From assembly GCF_902196135.1 (NCBI RefSeq), contig NZ_CABIKE010000007.1, forward strand, positions 1 to 64,000: a stretch of 64,000 bases of DNA. Direction: 5' to 3'. The notes beneath the pieces were generated by a model. The model ran no database searches and had not been told where the DNA came from. It saw only the letters and a list, made by a program, of their open reading frames with translations. Of this stretch, positions 19,359 to 34,433 are shown piece by piece. Each line of letters opens with the position of its first letter. Within the stretch, counting starts at the first letter, position 1. Source of the DNA: Helicobacter suis (GTDB lineage: Bacteria > Campylobacterota > Campylobacteria > Campylobacterales > Helicobacteraceae). The position numbers and the translations under genes are program-made.

Positions 19359-19952
19359 ATGAATTATATTCCCTATGTTATTGAAAAAACAGGACGCGGT
19401 GAACGCAGTTATGATATTTATTCCCGTCTTTTAAAAGATCGCATTGTGTTATTAAGTGGCGAAATTAACGACGCGGTGGCCTCCACTATCGTAGCCCAGT
19501 TGCTTTTTTTAGAAGCTGAGGACCCTGAAAAAGATATTAATCTTTATATCAACTCCCCCGGCGGTTCTGTTACTAGTGGTCTAAGCATTTATGACACCAT
19601 GAATTATATCCACCCGGATATTTGCACGATTTGTATCGGTCAAGCCGCCTCTATGGGGGCTTTTTTACTCAGTTGCGGCACTAAGGGCAAACGCTTTTCT
19701 TTGCCCCATGCACGCATCATGATCCACCAACCCCTAGGGGGCACAGAAGGCCAAGCCACCAATATCGCCATTTACACTAAAGAAATTTTGCGCTTAAAAA
19801 ATACCCTCAATCAGATCATGGCAGAAAACACCGGCCAAACTCTTGAAAAAATTGAACAAGATAGCGATCGGGATTTTTTCATGAGTGCAGAGGACGCTAA
19901 AGAATACGGGCTTGTGGATGCGGTTTTAAGCAAGAGCACTAAGCAGGCATAA
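19359..19952 (+). CDS. clpP: ATP-dependent Clp protease proteolytic subunit
   Basis: Serine protease chamber working with ClpX/ClpA. Catalytic Ser in [11 protein letters not shown], His in MIHQPLGG and Asp in [18 protein letters not shown] are visible, as is the [11 protein letters not shown] strand. 197 aa is normal. Follows tig by 2 nt, and its stop shares one base with the def start (TAATG). Confidence 0.97.
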   Translation: MNYIPYVIEKTGRGERSYDIYSRLLKDRIVLLSGEINDAVASTIVAQLLFLEAEDPEKDINLYINSPGGSVTSGLSIYDTMNYIHPDICTICIGQAASMGAFLLSCGTKGKRFSLPHARIMIHQPLGGTEGQATNIAIYTKEILRLKNTLNQIMAENTGQTLEKIEQDSDRDFFMSAEDAKEYGLVDAVLSKSTKQA

Positions 19953-20467
19953 TGGCTATTTTAGATCTTGTGCATTATCCGGATAAGCGCTTACGGGGTT
20001 TATCTACAGATGTAGAGGTGTTTGACACAGCTTTACACACCCTTTTAGAGGACATGCAAGAAACCATGCTAGCTAATAAGGGCATTGGTTTGGCTGCTAT
20101 CCAAGTGGGGGTTGCAAAGCGTATTTTAATTATCAATTTACCCCGCCAAGATGAACAACAATACCCGGAGGATTGTTTAGAAATTATCAATCCCACTTTA
20201 TTGCACGCAGAAGGCCAAATTCTTTGGAGAGAGGGGTGTTTATCTGTGCCGGAATTTTACGAGGAAATCCAGCGTTTTGCTCGCGTTAAACTAGCTTATT
20301 GTGATCGGTATGGAAACCCCCAAGAACTCCAAGCTAGCGATCTATTAAGTGTGGCTATCCAGCATGAAATAGATCATCTCAATGGAATTTTATTTGTGGA
20401 TAGACTCTCTATGCTGAAGCGTAAAAAATTTGAAAAGGAGTTTAGAAAAAACTCCAAAAGCGCATAA
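19952..20467 (+). CDS. def: peptide deformylase
   Basis: Metalloenzyme removing the formyl group from new proteins. The three motifs are [20 protein letters not shown] (metal Cys) and [12 protein letters not shown] (two metal His plus catalytic Glu). 171 aa is normal. Coupled by one-base overlaps to clpP before and comM after. Confidence 0.97.
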   Translation: MAILDLVHYPDKRLRGLSTDVEVFDTALHTLLEDMQETMLANKGIGLAAIQVGVAKRILIINLPRQDEQQYPEDCLEIINPTLLHAEGQILWREGCLSVPEFYEEIQRFARVKLAYCDRYGNPQELQASDLLSVAIQHEIDHLNGILFVDRLSMLKRKKFEKEFRKNSKSA

Positions 20468-21993
20468 TGCCGCCCCCTGCTAGCACGGTTAACACTCTTT
20501 ACTGTGCCACCATGCAGGCTACGGTAGCCCAGATCGTAGAAGTTGAGGCGACATTTACTAGAGCTCTTCCAGCCTTTGTTATTTCAGGTTTACCCAATAG
20601 CGCGATTCAAGAATCCAAACAAAGGGTACAATCTGCTCTCCAAAACAATGGCTTTAGTTTTCCTCCTCTTAAGATCACAATCAATCTCTCCCCAGCAGAT
20701 TTACCCAAAAGTGGGAGTCATTTTGATCTGCCTATGGCTTTACTTGTAGCTTTACAAAAAAGACCTTTAGAAGGAAAATGGTTTGCCTTTGGAGAATTGG
20801 GCTTAGATGGCCGTGTTAAATACAACCAAGCTATTTTTCCCATGCTTTTAGACATCGCCATTAAAGAACCCCATGCCCATGTAATCGTGCCTAAATTAGG
20901 GCAAGAACTTTTTGCTCTGATCCCTAATTTACATTTCCATTATGTAGAAAATCTCCAAGAGGCTTTAGAGATCATTTTATACAACACCCCCGCTACACCT
21001 CAAAAAACCCAATTAGCCTTTGAATCTTTAGAACTTCAAGGGCAACGCTACTATTATATGCGCGATTTTGCACTAGATTTTAAAGATGTAAAAGGACAAG
21101 AACTGGCTAAAGAGGCCGCTCTTATTGCTGCTTCTGGAATGCATAATATTATTTTTGAGGGTAGTCCGGGTTGTGGTAAAAGCATGGTGGCTAAACGCAT
21201 GCGCTATATTTTACCCCCTTCTACTCTTTCTGAAATGATTGAGGGGGTTAAACTGCGTATTTTAAGCCACCAAGATAGCGCCTATAGCCCGCTTAGAAGT
21301 TTTAGAAACCCCCACCAAAGCGCCTCCAAAGCTAGTATTTTAGGTTCTACGAATGCAAATTTGCCTAGACCCGGTGAAATCGCCCTAGCCCATAATGGCA
21401 TTTTATTTTTTGATGAACTCCCCCATTTTAAAAGAGATGTTTTAGAGTCTTTGCGCGAGCCAATGGAGAATAATAAACTGGTGATCTCTAGGGTGCATAG
21501 TAAAATTGAATATAACACCTCGTTTTTATTTATAGGGGCGATGAATCCTTGCCCTTGTGGGAATTTAATGGATAAGAATAAAGTATGCCGTTGCCAAGAA
21601 AGAGAAATTATTGCCTATAAAAACCGCTTGAGTGAACCTTTTTTAGATCGCATTGATTTATTTGTCCAAATGGCTAGTTCAAGAGATGATATTAAAAGCA
21701 AAGTGAGTTCAGAAGCGCTACACCAACAAATGCTAGAAGCCTTTAAAATGCAAAAGATACGGGGGCAAAGCGAATTGAATGGAAAACTCCAAGAGAGTCA
21801 AATTGAAGAGTTTTGTTTATTAACACAGGAAGCACAGCACCTACTAGATCAAGCGATCTTGCGCTTTAATTTTTCAGAAAGAGCCGTGCATAAGAGCAAG
21901 AAAATAGCGCGCACCATTGCCGATTTACAAAGAAGCGAGATAATAGAAAAAGAACATGTGTTAAAGGCGCTGCATTTTAGAAAAGTGGCCTAA
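20467..21993 (+). CDS. comM: ComM/YifB-family magnesium-chelatase-like ATPase
   Basis: AAA+ helicase of the YifB/ComM family, which in naturally competent bacteria promotes branch migration during transformation. The N-terminal ChlI-like domain ([40 protein letters not shown]) leads to Walker [16 protein letters not shown] near residue 237 and Walker [11 protein letters not shown], with the cysteine pattern CPCG...CRC further on. 508 aa is full length. Starts within the def stop (TAATG). Confidence 0.93.
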   Translation: MPPPASTVNTLYCATMQATVAQIVEVEATFTRALPAFVISGLPNSAIQESKQRVQSALQNNGFSFPPLKITINLSPADLPKSGSHFDLPMALLVALQKRPLEGKWFAFGELGLDGRVKYNQAIFPMLLDIAIKEPHAHVIVPKLGQELFALIPNLHFHYVENLQEALEIILYNTPATPQKTQLAFESLELQGQRYYYMRDFALDFKDVKGQELAKEAALIAASGMHNIIFEGSPGCGKSMVAKRMRYILPPSTLSEMIEGVKLRILSHQDSAYSPLRSFRNPHQSASKASILGSTNANLPRPGEIALAHNGILFFDELPHFKRDVLESLREPMENNKLVISRVHSKIEYNTSFLFIGAMNPCPCGNLMDKNKVCRCQEREIIAYKNRLSEPFLDRIDLFVQMASSRDDIKSKVSSEALHQQMLEAFKMQKIRGQSELNGKLQESQIEEFCLLTQEAQHLLDQAILRFNFSERAVHKSKKIARTIADLQRSEIIEKEHVLKALHFRKVA

Positions 21994-22009
21994 ATCATAT
22001 GGAGGAAGC

Positions 22010-24064
22010 ATGCAAAAGTATTATTTTAAAGGGCTTGATTGTCCAGATTGTGCCAATAAATTAGAAGTAGAGTTAAACAAACAAAGCTACATCAAAGCCG
22101 CTCAGGTATCTTTTAACACGGGCACTTTGTACCTAGATACAAAGGATATTCAAAAGGCTTTAAAGCTCATTGAAGAATTAGAACCGGAGATGATTCTTTC
22201 TAATAAGCAAGATCAACCCTCTACAGATTCTTTAAGTATCTATCCAATTTTAAGCTCCATTGGGCTTTATCTAGTTGCCGTTATAGCCTTGCATTTTACA
22301 CAAGTTGTTTTTGTGCGCTATTTAGCTTTTATAATTTTGGCTGGAGTGTATGCATTTGCTGGTAAAGATGTTTTTTTAGGGGCTCTTAGAGGTGTAAAAA
22401 ATAAACGCTTTTTTGATGAAAATACCTTAATGTTAAGCGCTACCATTGCTGCCTTTTGTGTGGGGGCTTATGAAGAGTCGGTTTCTGTCATGGTGTTTTA
22501 TGCAACCGGAGAGTTTTTACAAAAATTAGCGATCAACCGTTCTAAACGATCACTACAATCTCTATTAGATGTTGCGCCTAATTTTGCCTCCCTTAAACAA
22601 GGAGAAACTTTAGAGCAAGTGCGCCCGGAGGATTTAAAAATAGGCGATGTGGTGGTGGTTAAAGTGGGGGAGAAAATCCCTACAGATGGGGTTGTGCTTT
22701 TAGGAGAGAGCATGCTCGATCAAAAACCCTTAACCGGAGAGTCTTTGCCTGTAAATGTAAGAGAAAAAGATAAAGTGCTCGGGGGGAGTATTAATTTAAA
22801 AGCGGTATTAGAAATTGAGGTGAGTAAGGCTTATGCAGATTCTTCTATTGCTAAGATTGTAGACATGGTCTCTCATGCAGTCAGCCAGAAATCTCAGACC
22901 GAAAAACTCATTAGCGTTTTTGCCCGTTATTACACCCCCGCTGTCTTTTGCATTGCTTTAATGATTGCTTGTATTCCACCTCTTTTAGGGCATGGAAGTT
23001 TTGATGAGTGGATTTATCGCGGACTGATTGCTTTAATGGTGAGTTGTCCGTGTGCTTTAGTGATCTCTATTCCACTAGGCTATTTTGGGGGAGTGGGGGC
23101 GGCTAGTAAATGTGGGATTTTAATTAAAGATGTGCACACCTTAGAGACCCTCAATCAAGTTAAAAATATCGCCTTTGATAAAACCGGGACTCTAAGCAAG
23201 GGGGAGTTTAAAGTTATAAGAGTGGTGAGTGAACCTCCCTTTGCTCAAGAAGATGTGTTGCGTTTTGCTAGTTGCGCTCAGATTTTATCTACCCATCCTA
23301 TCGCCCTTTCTATCCAAAAAGCCTATACAAGTGCTTGTAAACATAAAATTGAGGAGTATCAAGAAATCAGCGGTCTAGGTGTGCAGGCTAAATGCCATGC
23401 TAATTTAATCATCGCGGGTAATGATCAAATTTTGCATAAATACAATATCCCCCACACTTGTTGTAGTTTAGAGGGCACAATTGTACATGTCGCCTCTAAT
23501 GGGGAATATATCGGTTATATCGTGCTAGCTGATACCCTCAAAGAGGACGCTAAAGAATCTTTAGAGCGCTTAAAAAAAGAAGGGATTAGTAACTTTTGTA
23601 TTTTAAGTGGGGATAATGAGAGCACCACCAAAAACATGGCAAAGATTTTACAGTGTGATTATCAAGCCGGATTGTTGCCAGAACAAAAGGTCCAAGCCTT
23701 TAAATCTTTCCAGCAAAATAACAAGGGTAAAAGCGCTTTTATTGGAGATGGCATTAATGATGCGCCTACTTTGGCTTTAGCCGATGTGGGCATGGGTATG
23801 GGCAGTGCTAGTGAGATTAGTAAAGAAAGCGCAGATATTGTCATTACAAATAATGCGCTAAATTCTGTGGTGCAGGTTTTTAAAATCGCTAAGAAAACAA
23901 GACACATTGTATTAGAAAATATCATCTTTGCTTTGGGGGTGAAAGCGGCCTTTTTAATTTTAGGGGTTTTTGGGGAGGCGACTTTGTGGGAGGCTGTGTT
24001 TGGAGATGTGGGTGTTACGCTCATTGCCCTAGCTAATTCTATGCGCACGATGTGGGTTAAATAA
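22010..24064 (+). CDS. cadA: heavy-metal P1B-type ATPase CadA (Cd/Zn/Co export)
   Basis: Membrane ATPase exporting divalent metals; in H. pylori CadA also supports urease activity by metal control. N-terminal HMA domain with [10 protein letters not shown] (CxxC), membrane CPC motif in [17 protein letters not shown], phosphorylation motif [10 protein letters not shown], and [11 protein letters not shown] hinge. 684 aa matches the H. pylori protein. GGAGG before the ATG, 16 nt after comM. Confidence 0.95.
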   Translation: MQKYYFKGLDCPDCANKLEVELNKQSYIKAAQVSFNTGTLYLDTKDIQKALKLIEELEPEMILSNKQDQPSTDSLSIYPILSSIGLYLVAVIALHFTQVVFVRYLAFIILAGVYAFAGKDVFLGALRGVKNKRFFDENTLMLSATIAAFCVGAYEESVSVMVFYATGEFLQKLAINRSKRSLQSLLDVAPNFASLKQGETLEQVRPEDLKIGDVVVVKVGEKIPTDGVVLLGESMLDQKPLTGESLPVNVREKDKVLGGSINLKAVLEIEVSKAYADSSIAKIVDMVSHAVSQKSQTEKLISVFARYYTPAVFCIALMIACIPPLLGHGSFDEWIYRGLIALMVSCPCALVISIPLGYFGGVGAASKCGILIKDVHTLETLNQVKNIAFDKTGTLSKGEFKVIRVVSEPPFAQEDVLRFASCAQILSTHPIALSIQKAYTSACKHKIEEYQEISGLGVQAKCHANLIIAGNDQILHKYNIPHTCCSLEGTIVHVASNGEYIGYIVLADTLKEDAKESLERLKKEGISNFCILSGDNESTTKNMAKILQCDYQAGLLPEQKVQAFKSFQQNNKGKSAFIGDGINDAPTLALADVGMGMGSASEISKESADIVITNNALNSVVQVFKIAKKTRHIVLENIIFALGVKAAFLILGVFGEATLWEAVFGDVGVTLIALANSMRTMWVK

Positions 24065-24082
24065 TGGTTAAATTTATTAAGT

Positions 24083-24088
24083 TAGAAT
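24083..24088 (+). promoter_or_regulatory. -10 box for DUF1104 gene
   Basis: TAGAAT 30 nt before the ATG of the secreted DUF1104 protein. Positioning is typical, evidence is motif only. Confidence 0.35.
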
Positions 24089-24117
24089 ACGCGCCTACTA
24101 CATCATAAAGGATAGGA

Positions 24118-24582
24118 ATGAAATTATTGCATGCTGTTGTTGTGTCTGGAGCGCTTTGTGTGGGTTTAAATGCCCAAACAATTGGCCTGAATGCTTTTCC
24201 ACAATATCAACCTAAACCCGATCATGAAATGTTGGATCTAGCCGGTAAAGTGAGTGCAAAAAAGCTACTTGAGTATTTAACCGAAATGCGCATGCGCTAT
24301 AATAAAATGAATGATCAGCAAAAGGCCGAATTTTTAAAACATTTCCAAGATACTTTGGCTAAAAATATTGCTAAGCTCAAACCTGCACAATTAAAAAAGA
24401 GGCTAGCAACAGTTAAAAAGGCCTTAGAAGAACGGGCACAAAAACTCGATCTTTTGAGAAAAGAAGTGGATGAGGAGTTTGAATACATTAGCTTTTGGCG
24501 AAAATCTCTAGATGCGGATAGATTTGAGCAAGATTTAAAAAAATACGGCTTTGTTCCCCCTGTTAAACCCGTTAAAGAATAA
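24118..24582 (+). CDS. secreted DUF1104-family protein
   Basis: Signal peptide (residues 1-20, ending GLNAQ) followed by a helical, lysine-rich domain. The pattern LLEYLTEMRMRYNKMNDQQKAEFLKHFQDTL...RLATVKKALEER is that of DUF1104, a Helicobacter/Campylobacter periplasmic or surface family. At least one H. pylori member has been described as a sialic-acid-binding protein. 154 aa. AAAGGA before the ATG. It converges head-on with the YrdC-like gene with no intervening base. Confidence 0.7.
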   Translation: MKLLHAVVVSGALCVGLNAQTIGLNAFPQYQPKPDHEMLDLAGKVSAKKLLEYLTEMRMRYNKMNDQQKAEFLKHFQDTLAKNIAKLKPAQLKKRLATVKKALEERAQKLDLLRKEVDEEFEYISFWRKSLDADRFEQDLKKYGFVPPVKPVKE

Positions 24583-25041
24583 TTAACGCAAACGCCTTTT
24601 ACGCCTACGGCCTAACTTAATGATTTTTGAGGAGGGCTTTTGGGCTAACCCTCTGCTATCTTCAATAATAATATCTGCTAGTTGTTTGGCTATTTCTGCA
24701 TTGTAGACTTGCGCGCTTAAATTAGCCGAAGTGCTAAAAAGGGGGCCTAGTTGCTCTAAAAATAATAAAACCTGTGGATCATAAACCACTCTAAAAGCCT
24801 TTGAACCTTGCGCACTTGGATAAACAAAGGTTGCTTTTAAGCGGCGCACTAGAGAGCGTGCATGGGAGGGCACGCGTTTAGGTAGGGCTTTTAGACTGGG
24901 TAGTGTTTGTAAAAGTGGCTTATTAGGTGGGCTTTTTTTCACGCGATTAAGTGTATCTGCGCTGTGGCTAAAAAACCCCACTGTGGTATCACTCTGGGCT
25001 AAAATCACCCCTACATCAAAATTAAAACTTTGCTCATCCAT
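24583..25041 (-). CDS. short YrdC/Sua5-like protein
   Basis: Resembles the YrdC fold of threonylcarbamoyl-AMP synthases: LAQSDTTVGFFS near the N-terminus, RVKKSPPNKPLLQ (the K-R-P-L substrate loop) and FSTSANLSAQ near residue 110. It is much shorter (152 aa) than Sua5 (about 200-350), as in other epsilonproteobacteria, so activity is likely but unproven. I set the start at ATG 25041, with GAAGG 6 nt before it; the frame is open to 25161. The C-terminus is a highly basic RRRKRRLR tail. Confidence 0.68.
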   Translation of the reverse strand: MDEQSFNFDVGVILAQSDTTVGFFSHSADTLNRVKKSPPNKPLLQTLPSLKALPKRVPSHARSLVRRLKATFVYPSAQGSKAFRVVYDPQVLLFLEQLGPLFSTSANLSAQVYNAEIAKQLADIIIEDSRGLAQKPSSKIIKLGRRRKRRLR

Positions 25042-25217
25042 TATCATCCTTCTTTGACTTGAGTATTTCACCCCAGCGCTAAAAAATGCGTCTTTGCTAG
25101 CGCGAGATTTTGATGTGTAAAACGCGCTAATGCTCAAGGCATTCATTCCAAATACTAGCAAGGTTCATTAAATGAGCCCTCTTAGCTAAAAAATACTTCT
25201 GTTAATGTAAGGTAAGT

Positions 25218-25223
25218 TATGAT
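25218..25223 (+). promoter_or_regulatory. -10 box for chemoreceptor gene
   Basis: TATGAT 38 nt upstream of the ATG at 25261. It fits a sigma-80-type promoter; no sigma-28 or sigma-54 motif is evident. Confidence 0.35.
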
Positions 25224-25260
25224 AGTAACTTGCTATTAAATAACGATATGTGGGGTGTTA

Positions 25261-27177
25261 ATGGGGTTTAAGGAAAAGATCTCTTGGATGCTGGTTGGTA
25301 TTTTGATTGTTAGTTTTGTAACTTTTGCCATGTTTGTAGAACGATTTATGCGTAGGACTATGATGCATGATGCTGAAACTGCTCTATTTTCATTGGCTAA
25401 AGCCAATACAGATTGGGTTGCCTCTTGGGAACATAATATCTCTAGAATCTTTAATGTGGGTGCAAGATTTGTAGTTTTAAACTGGTCAGAAACAAACAAT
25501 AATAAACAAACCCTTACTAAGGAATTAGATTATCTAACGGAAAGTTTAGGGGGTTTGCAAGCTTTTGTGGGGACAGAAAATGGCCAAATGTATACTAGCA
25601 GTGGTATGGGTCCCCCTCCAAAAGGATATGATCCTAGAGTGCGCTTTTGGTATCAACAAGCGCGTACACAGAGAAAAACGGTGCTTTCTAGAGTCTTTAA
25701 AGATGCCTATAGCGGTAGATTAGTGATTTCTTATAGCGCACCTTTAATTGTAAACTCAAAATTTATAGGTGCGTTAGGGGTGGATATTCCCATTGAATTT
25801 TTTCAAACCCATGCTAAACATTTGAGTAGTAAACAGGGTGAGGAATTGGAATTTATTGATGCCCATGGGCTTGTTCTTGGGTCTAGTGTGCTAAAAAGTG
25901 GTTCTAATATTGCAGATGAAAATTCCCCTCTTAAAAGCGTTGCTTCTAAAATTTTAAGTATCAAAGAGGGGATTTTGTATAGTTTCGGGGCAAAACACCA
26001 GGAAAGTTTTTTAATTGTGCACACTACGGTACCTGAGTATAACTGGAAAGCCATAGCCCGTATCCCTGTTTCAGTTGCGTTTAAAGATATTTCAAAATTG
26101 CGCCTACTCATGATTGTAATCTCTCTTTTAGGACTCTTTTTTACTTTGGGGATTATTCTTGTTTGGATTTATTATTTAATGCGCCCCTTAGATCACTTAA
26201 GACATTTAAGTTCTGATTTAATACTAGGCGATAGAGATTTAACCAAACGACTACCCTGTAAAAGCCAGAGTCAGCGAGATGACATTGTTATTATCACGCG
26301 TAATATTAACACCTTTATAGAGAATATGTGGCGAATCATCAGCCATTTTAAGAGTATAGTTGGTAGCCAAAGGGAGTTTTCTGCTACTTTGTATACAGAG
26401 ATAAAAATGATGCAAGAGGGGGTTGATGAAATTGTAGGGGCGGTGCAAAAATCTACTGAGGTTAGTAAACATAGCGTAGAAGAGGCTTTAGATAATACAA
26501 AGAGGGCAAATAGCAATGTTGAAAGGTTAAATCAAGCAAGCACACAATTGGAAAAAATGATTGAAGAGATCAAAGATTTAGGTAAGCATGCAGAGCATAA
26601 CGCCACGCAGAGTTTAGAATGCTCGCATAAACTAGAGGAAACAACAAAAAGTACCGATGATATTAAAAAGGTTTTAGTGATTATCAATGATATTGCCGAT
26701 CAAACTAACTTACTTGCCCTCAATGCAGCAATTGAAGCCGCACGCGCGGGCGAGCATGGGCGCGGGTTTGCGGTGGTGGCTGATGAAGTCAGAAAGTTAG
26801 CCGAAAAAACCCAAAAAAGCCTGAGTGAAATTGATAGTGTCATTAATCAAGTGGTACAAAGTGTGGGTGATATTAATAAAAACTTAGGTGTTAATGCCCA
26901 AAATCTGCTAAAAACCTCTGAGCTAGTTTTTAAAATGCAAAGCAGTATCCAACAAAGTTCATCAGATGTTTTAGCAGTTGTAGCCGACATCCATGAAAAC
27001 ACCAAGCGCTTACAAATCATCATGCATGATAGCCAAGATGTTGACTCAGAAATTAAAAGGATTAGCGATCTAGCCAACGCGCAACTAAAAAATATTGAGA
27101 ATGTGCAAAAGGCTAATGCATCTCTTGGAGATATTTGCTCAACTTTAGCGAATGAAATCAAACAAATTAAGGTGTGA
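25261..27177 (+). CDS. methyl-accepting chemotaxis protein, double-Cache sensor
   Basis: TM1 at about 10-30, a large periplasmic sensor (about 35-280) with the dCache signature [40 protein letters not shown]...GALGVDI, TM2 about 283-305, HAMP (GDRDLTKRL), and a cytoplasmic signalling hairpin [20 protein letters not shown]. dCache receptors usually bind amino acids or carboxylates. 638 aa. ATG 25261 (after GGGGTG) is preferred to the in-frame GTG 6 nt upstream. The architecture resembles H. pylori TlpC, but orthology was not tested. Confidence 0.9.
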   Translation: MGFKEKISWMLVGILIVSFVTFAMFVERFMRRTMMHDAETALFSLAKANTDWVASWEHNISRIFNVGARFVVLNWSETNNNKQTLTKELDYLTESLGGLQAFVGTENGQMYTSSGMGPPPKGYDPRVRFWYQQARTQRKTVLSRVFKDAYSGRLVISYSAPLIVNSKFIGALGVDIPIEFFQTHAKHLSSKQGEELEFIDAHGLVLGSSVLKSGSNIADENSPLKSVASKILSIKEGILYSFGAKHQESFLIVHTTVPEYNWKAIARIPVSVAFKDISKLRLLMIVISLLGLFFTLGIILVWIYYLMRPLDHLRHLSSDLILGDRDLTKRLPCKSQSQRDDIVIITRNINTFIENMWRIISHFKSIVGSQREFSATLYTEIKMMQEGVDEIVGAVQKSTEVSKHSVEEALDNTKRANSNVERLNQASTQLEKMIEEIKDLGKHAEHNATQSLECSHKLEETTKSTDDIKKVLVIINDIADQTNLLALNAAIEAARAGEHGRGFAVVADEVRKLAEKTQKSLSEIDSVINQVVQSVGDINKNLGVNAQNLLKTSELVFKMQSSIQQSSSDVLAVVADIHENTKRLQIIMHDSQDVDSEIKRISDLANAQLKNIENVQKANASLGDICSTLANEIKQIKV

Positions 27178-27285
27178 GTTTTTAGCAAAGTGCGCAATGC
27201 TAAAGATATTGATCTTGTTTAAGTGGGTTTTTGAGTTAAACAATTAAGGCTATGATCTTTGCTAGCTTTGAGTGTGGGAGTGTAT
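27178..27285. other. intergenic flank of element copy 2
   Basis: No gene seen. 27188-27210 repeats a 23-24 nt word from 3811-3834, and TTTGCTAGCTTTG at 27259-27271 echoes TTGCTAGCTGTG near 3841. This hints at an older shared flank around the short elements. Confidence 0.35.
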
Positions 27286-27468
27286 TTACCACCCGCACGC
27301 TAAAGCCCACAAGCTTTAGATGAAGCGATTAAGACGCATGCTAAAGGTTTTTATACTACAACTGCCAGAGTAAGGGCTCAACTCTAAAGAGTAGAGGCGC
27401 TAGATCGCCGCTAGCGCTAGCCTATGATCCTCTCAATCCACTAGCTTAAGCTATGGGGAGTATGTCAA
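27286..27468 (+). mobile_element. IS605-like solo element, copy 2 (candidate omega RNA)
   Basis: ORF-less 183-bp repeat. Starts at TTAC (27286-27289); a perfect left hairpin, CTAAAGC and GCTTTAG with loop CCACAA, follows about 10 nt in. The core 27366-27398 is identical over 33 nt to copy 1. A second stem, GCGCTAG with CTAGCGC, lies at about 27396-27418, and the right-end hairpin around TAGCTTAAGCTA (27442-27453) precedes GGGGAG and TCAA at 27465-27468. Best preserved of the three and the reference for the family. It lies between two chemoreceptor genes on the same strand. After it, 27469-27624 has no gene but should hold the promoter of the next receptor (TAGAAT near 27577). Confidence 0.6.
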
Positions 27469-27624
27469 GATTAATAAAACCCGCGCTTTGTTAGAATTTT
27501 TACTAAAAATGGCTTTGATAGTTTGTAATCTAGGCCAACCTTTTTACTTTTAGGCTATACACTAATAAATCGTGTTAGAATGGCGCGCGCATTATCTAAA
27601 TCTTAAACTTGTTGGGGTTTTGTT

Positions 27625-29301
27625 ATGAGTCTTGGAATTAAAATCGCCGGTATTATTTTTCTATCTTTTGTTATTCTAGGAAGCTCCATTATTTACATTG
27701 CCACCCGTGAACAAAATAATTTACTCTCCTCGATCTTAGAAAGCCAGAAGCGCGGCAATACAAAGCAACGCGAGCAAGATTTGCGCTACGCCACGCTTAT
27801 AATAGAACAAGGTATAGCCGGTTTTTATGCTGCCCTTCCAAGAGAGCAAGCCCAAAAAAGGGCGCTTGAATTTTTTGGAAAAATCAATAACGATAAGGGC
27901 ATGATTTATATGGTGGTTGTGGATAGAAATGGTATAGTGCTCTTTGATCCAGTCAATCCTAACACGGTGGGTAAGAGTGGTTTAGAACTCTCTAGCGTAG
28001 ATGGGGTGCATTATGTGGAGGAGTATATCAAGAGGGCTAATGAGGGTGGGGGTTTTTCTTACTACCAAATGCCTAAATTTGCCGGTGGCACGCCAGAGCC
28101 CAAAGTAGCCTATAGCCATTATGATCCGGTAAGCCAAATGGTGATTGTCTCTACCACCTATTACAGCGATATTTTACATGCTTCAAGTAGAACCCGTAAA
28201 GAAGTAGAGGCTAGAGTTTTAAAGAATATCCACACTCTTGCTTACTGGATTGTAAGTATCGTGGTTGTTTTAATTATTTTGGCTTTCATTGTTATGCATT
28301 TTGCTGCGATTAAACGGCTTGAGACCTTAGTTGCAAGGGTGCATGATTTTAGCTCAGGTGATCGCGATCTAACCCGTCGTATCCGTATTACTAGGAATAA
28401 TGATGAGATTAGTAAAATTGGCGAGGGGGTTAATCACTTTGTGCAGAATATCCAAGAATTTTTCAATGCGATTAAGTCTAATATCCGGGATAATACCGGT
28501 GTTGCTGAAAATTTAAACGCAAGTATTAGTAGCGCACTTGCTGGCATGGGTAAAAGAACCCAAATGATCACACAAATCAAAGATAAAAGTGTAGAAATTA
28601 GCACGGTGATGAGTAAGACCGTTGGTGAGGCTCAAGAAAGCCAAAAAAGTTTAGCAGAGGTACAAGACTCTATTAAAACTTCTAATACAGCCATTACCGA
28701 TCTATTTGAACAGGTTACAGAAGCCTCCCATACAGAAGAAGAATTGGCTAGCAAAGTAGAACAACTCAGTAAAAACGCAGATAGTGTAAAAAGTATTTTG
28801 CATATCATTAATGATATTGCCGATCAAACTAATTTATTAGCCCTCAATGCCGCCATTGAAGCAGCTAGAGCGGGCGAACATGGGCGTGGGTTTGCGGTAG
28901 TGGCTGATGAAGTGAGAAATCTAGCCGCACGCACCCAAAAAAGTTTGGCTGAAATTAATTCAACGATCGGGGTAATTGTACAAGAAATTAATGATGTGAG
29001 TAATCAGATGAATTTAAATTCTAAAAAGATTGAGGAGTTAAGCGGGGTGAGTTTAGGCGTGCAAAAGCAGTTTGCTAGCATGAGTGAGAATTTAGCAAGC
29101 ACGATAGAGCGCGTTAATGCCTCCATTGATGGTGTTGCTGGTACTAAAAAAGATGTTGATGGTATTTTGCATGATTTTGTTCTCATTGAGGAAATTAATG
29201 CAAAATCTGCTAAGGAGGCCACGCAAATTATAGAAATTACTAAGTTTTTAAGCGATGCCACCACCGATCTGAATAGTAAAATTATCCAATTTAAATCTTA
29301 A
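27625..29301 (+). CDS. methyl-accepting chemotaxis protein, single-Cache sensor
   Basis: TM1 about 7-27, a periplasmic sensor (about 30-205) with sCache features ([26 protein letters not shown], and [15 protein letters not shown]), TM2 about 210-232, HAMP (GDRDLTRRI) and the hairpin tip [20 protein letters not shown]. sCache receptors commonly sense short organic acids. 558 aa. TTGGGG precedes the ATG. ruvC follows after 1 nt, an unusual neighbour for a receptor. Confidence 0.9.
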   Translation: MSLGIKIAGIIFLSFVILGSSIIYIATREQNNLLSSILESQKRGNTKQREQDLRYATLIIEQGIAGFYAALPREQAQKRALEFFGKINNDKGMIYMVVVDRNGIVLFDPVNPNTVGKSGLELSSVDGVHYVEEYIKRANEGGGFSYYQMPKFAGGTPEPKVAYSHYDPVSQMVIVSTTYYSDILHASSRTRKEVEARVLKNIHTLAYWIVSIVVVLIILAFIVMHFAAIKRLETLVARVHDFSSGDRDLTRRIRITRNNDEISKIGEGVNHFVQNIQEFFNAIKSNIRDNTGVAENLNASISSALAGMGKRTQMITQIKDKSVEISTVMSKTVGEAQESQKSLAEVQDSIKTSNTAITDLFEQVTEASHTEEELASKVEQLSKNADSVKSILHIINDIADQTNLLALNAAIEAARAGEHGRGFAVVADEVRNLAARTQKSLAEINSTIGVIVQEINDVSNQMNLNSKKIEELSGVSLGVQKQFASMSENLASTIERVNASIDGVAGTKKDVDGILHDFVLIEEINAKSAKEATQIIEITKFLSDATTDLNSKIIQFKS

Positions 29302-29302
29302 A

Positions 29303-29770
29303 ATGATTTTAGGCATTGATCCGGGTAGTTCTAAATGCGGGTATGGGATTATTGAGGGGGATAAATTGGTAGGAGCGGGGTTTATTCATATTAAAGCTAA
29401 GCATTTACAAGCACAGATTTTAGAAGTAGTGGCCGGGTTTGAGCAGATTTTAAAAACCTATGCCATTTCTGAGGTAGCCATGGAGGATATTTTTTATGCC
29501 TATAACCCTAAGACCGTGCTTAAACTAGCGCAATTTAGAGGGGCTTTAGGCTTAAAGATTTTACAAGAGATGGGGCATTTTAGCGAATACACGCCCTTGC
29601 AGGTTAAAAAGGCTATCACCGGACATGGAAAAGCTAGCAAAGAACAAGTAGCCTTCATGGTTAAAAAAATCTTAGGGATTAAGAGCGCTATTAAACCCTT
29701 AGACATTACCGATGCGATCGCTATTGCTCTTACCCACGCCCAGCAAAACAAAAGCCCCTTTCCATGTTAG
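29303..29770 (+). CDS. ruvC: Holliday junction endonuclease RuvC
   Basis: Resolves Holliday junctions together with RuvAB. Catalytic acidic residues are visible in [14 protein letters not shown] (Asp7-type), [25 protein letters not shown] (Glu) and [15 protein letters not shown] (Asp pair). 155 aa is normal. Overlaps dnaA by 7 nt, so dnaA may depend on ruvC transcription. Confidence 0.95.
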   Translation: MILGIDPGSSKCGYGIIEGDKLVGAGFIHIKAKHLQAQILEVVAGFEQILKTYAISEVAMEDIFYAYNPKTVLKLAQFRGALGLKILQEMGHFSEYTPLQVKKAITGHGKASKEQVAFMVKKILGIKSAIKPLDITDAIAIALTHAQQNKSPFPC

Positions 29771-31065
29771 AAGCCATTTTAGAAACGCTTAAAGCAGATT
29801 TAAGCGAGTTTGAATTTAAAACCTATGTAGAAATTTTGCGTTTTGATCAAAAGGCTTCTAGGGCTGATTGTTTTGTGTTTTACGCCCCTAATATTTGGGT
29901 GTGTAATTACATCAAAACCCGTTATAGCGCGCTTTTGGAAAACGCCATAGGGGCTTATAAAGGTTATCCTGTAAGTGTAGAGGTACTCCCAAGAGAGCAA
30001 CAAATAAAAAATCCTCCTTTAAAACCTTTATGCCAAGCCCACCAAAACCCCTCTCTTAACCCTGCTTTTACCTTTGATACTTTAGTGGTGGGGAGTTGCA
30101 ACCATTTAGCCATTAAAGTAGCCTCGCAAGTGGCACAAAATAGCGGATCGTATAACCCGGTGCTTTTCTTTGGCGGGGTGGGTTTGGGTAAAACACATAT
30201 TTTAAATGCCATTGGCAATAAAGCCTGCGATCGCCTCCAAGATGTGCTGTATGTTACAGCCGAACAATTTTTAAACGACTATGTTTTTAGACTGGGCAAT
30301 CACAGCATGGATAAATTCCAAGATAAATACCGCACGCGTGATTATTTGCTAATTGATGATGTGCAATTTTTTGGCGGTAAGGAGATGGTACAAGAAGAAT
30401 TTTTCCACACTTTTAACGCTTTGCATAGTCAAGGTAGCCAGATTGTGATGACTTCAGATAAACCCCCTAGAGATATTAAAGGTTTAGCTGATAGATTACT
30501 CTCGCGCTTTGAAATGGGCATGATTGCTAGTATCCAACCTCCCAAGCTAGAAACTAAAATTGCTATTATCAATCAAAAATGCCAGTTTAACCATATCCGC
30601 ATGGACGCGCCGGTGGTGGAGTATTTAGCTAGCCACACGAATGAAAATATCCGCCAAATTGAAGGCGCGCTTTTGCGTCTTAATGCAACTGCTATGCTTA
30701 CAGGTGTTCAAATTGATCTCTCTTTAGTAGAAGCGGTTTTAAAAGATACGATTAAAGAGTCTTTACAAGAAGTGAGTTTAGAGCAAATTTTAAGAGTGGT
30801 GGCAAAAACTCTTAATTTAAAACCCTCAGATATCCGCAATAATTATCGCAACAGACAAGTCGCGCTAGCCCGCAAACTCATCATTTATTTAGCCCGTATT
30901 CTTACCAATGCCTCCACCACTGCTTTAGCCCAATTTTTAGGCATGAAAGATCATAGCGGGGTGAGCAAGGCAAATAAAACCGTTACAAAATGCATGCTAG
31001 AGGATAAACACACCAAACTACTCATAGAGGAGATGCGCGCTAAAATTTTATCCCATGTAGATTGA
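29764..31065 (+). CDS. dnaA: chromosomal replication initiator DnaA
   Basis: Binds DnaA boxes and opens oriC. Domain I about 1-85, a short linker, AAA+ domain with [15 protein letters not shown] (Walker A) and [13 protein letters not shown] (Walker B), and the C-terminal helix-turn-helix ending [14 protein letters not shown], a form of the DnaA signature. 433 aa, a little shorter than in H. pylori, because the linker is short. Overlaps ruvC and is followed by gyrB after 60 nt. dnaN is not adjacent. Confidence 0.96.
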   Translation: MLEAILETLKADLSEFEFKTYVEILRFDQKASRADCFVFYAPNIWVCNYIKTRYSALLENAIGAYKGYPVSVEVLPREQQIKNPPLKPLCQAHQNPSLNPAFTFDTLVVGSCNHLAIKVASQVAQNSGSYNPVLFFGGVGLGKTHILNAIGNKACDRLQDVLYVTAEQFLNDYVFRLGNHSMDKFQDKYRTRDYLLIDDVQFFGGKEMVQEEFFHTFNALHSQGSQIVMTSDKPPRDIKGLADRLLSRFEMGMIASIQPPKLETKIAIINQKCQFNHIRMDAPVVEYLASHTNENIRQIEGALLRLNATAMLTGVQIDLSLVEAVLKDTIKESLQEVSLEQILRVVAKTLNLKPSDIRNNYRNRQVALARKLIIYLARILTNASTTALAQFLGMKDHSGVSKANKTVTKCMLEDKHTKLLIEEMRAKILSHVD

Positions 31066-31078
31066 AGCGTTTTCATAG

Positions 31079-34432
<3,354 letters not shown>

Positions 34433-34433
<1 letters not shown>

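Noticed and set aside
27541-27624. Sigma-54 or sigma-28 promoter before the sCache receptor
   Set aside because: No TGGCAC-N5-TTGC or TAAA-N15-CGATAA match; only an ordinary TAGAAT is visible.
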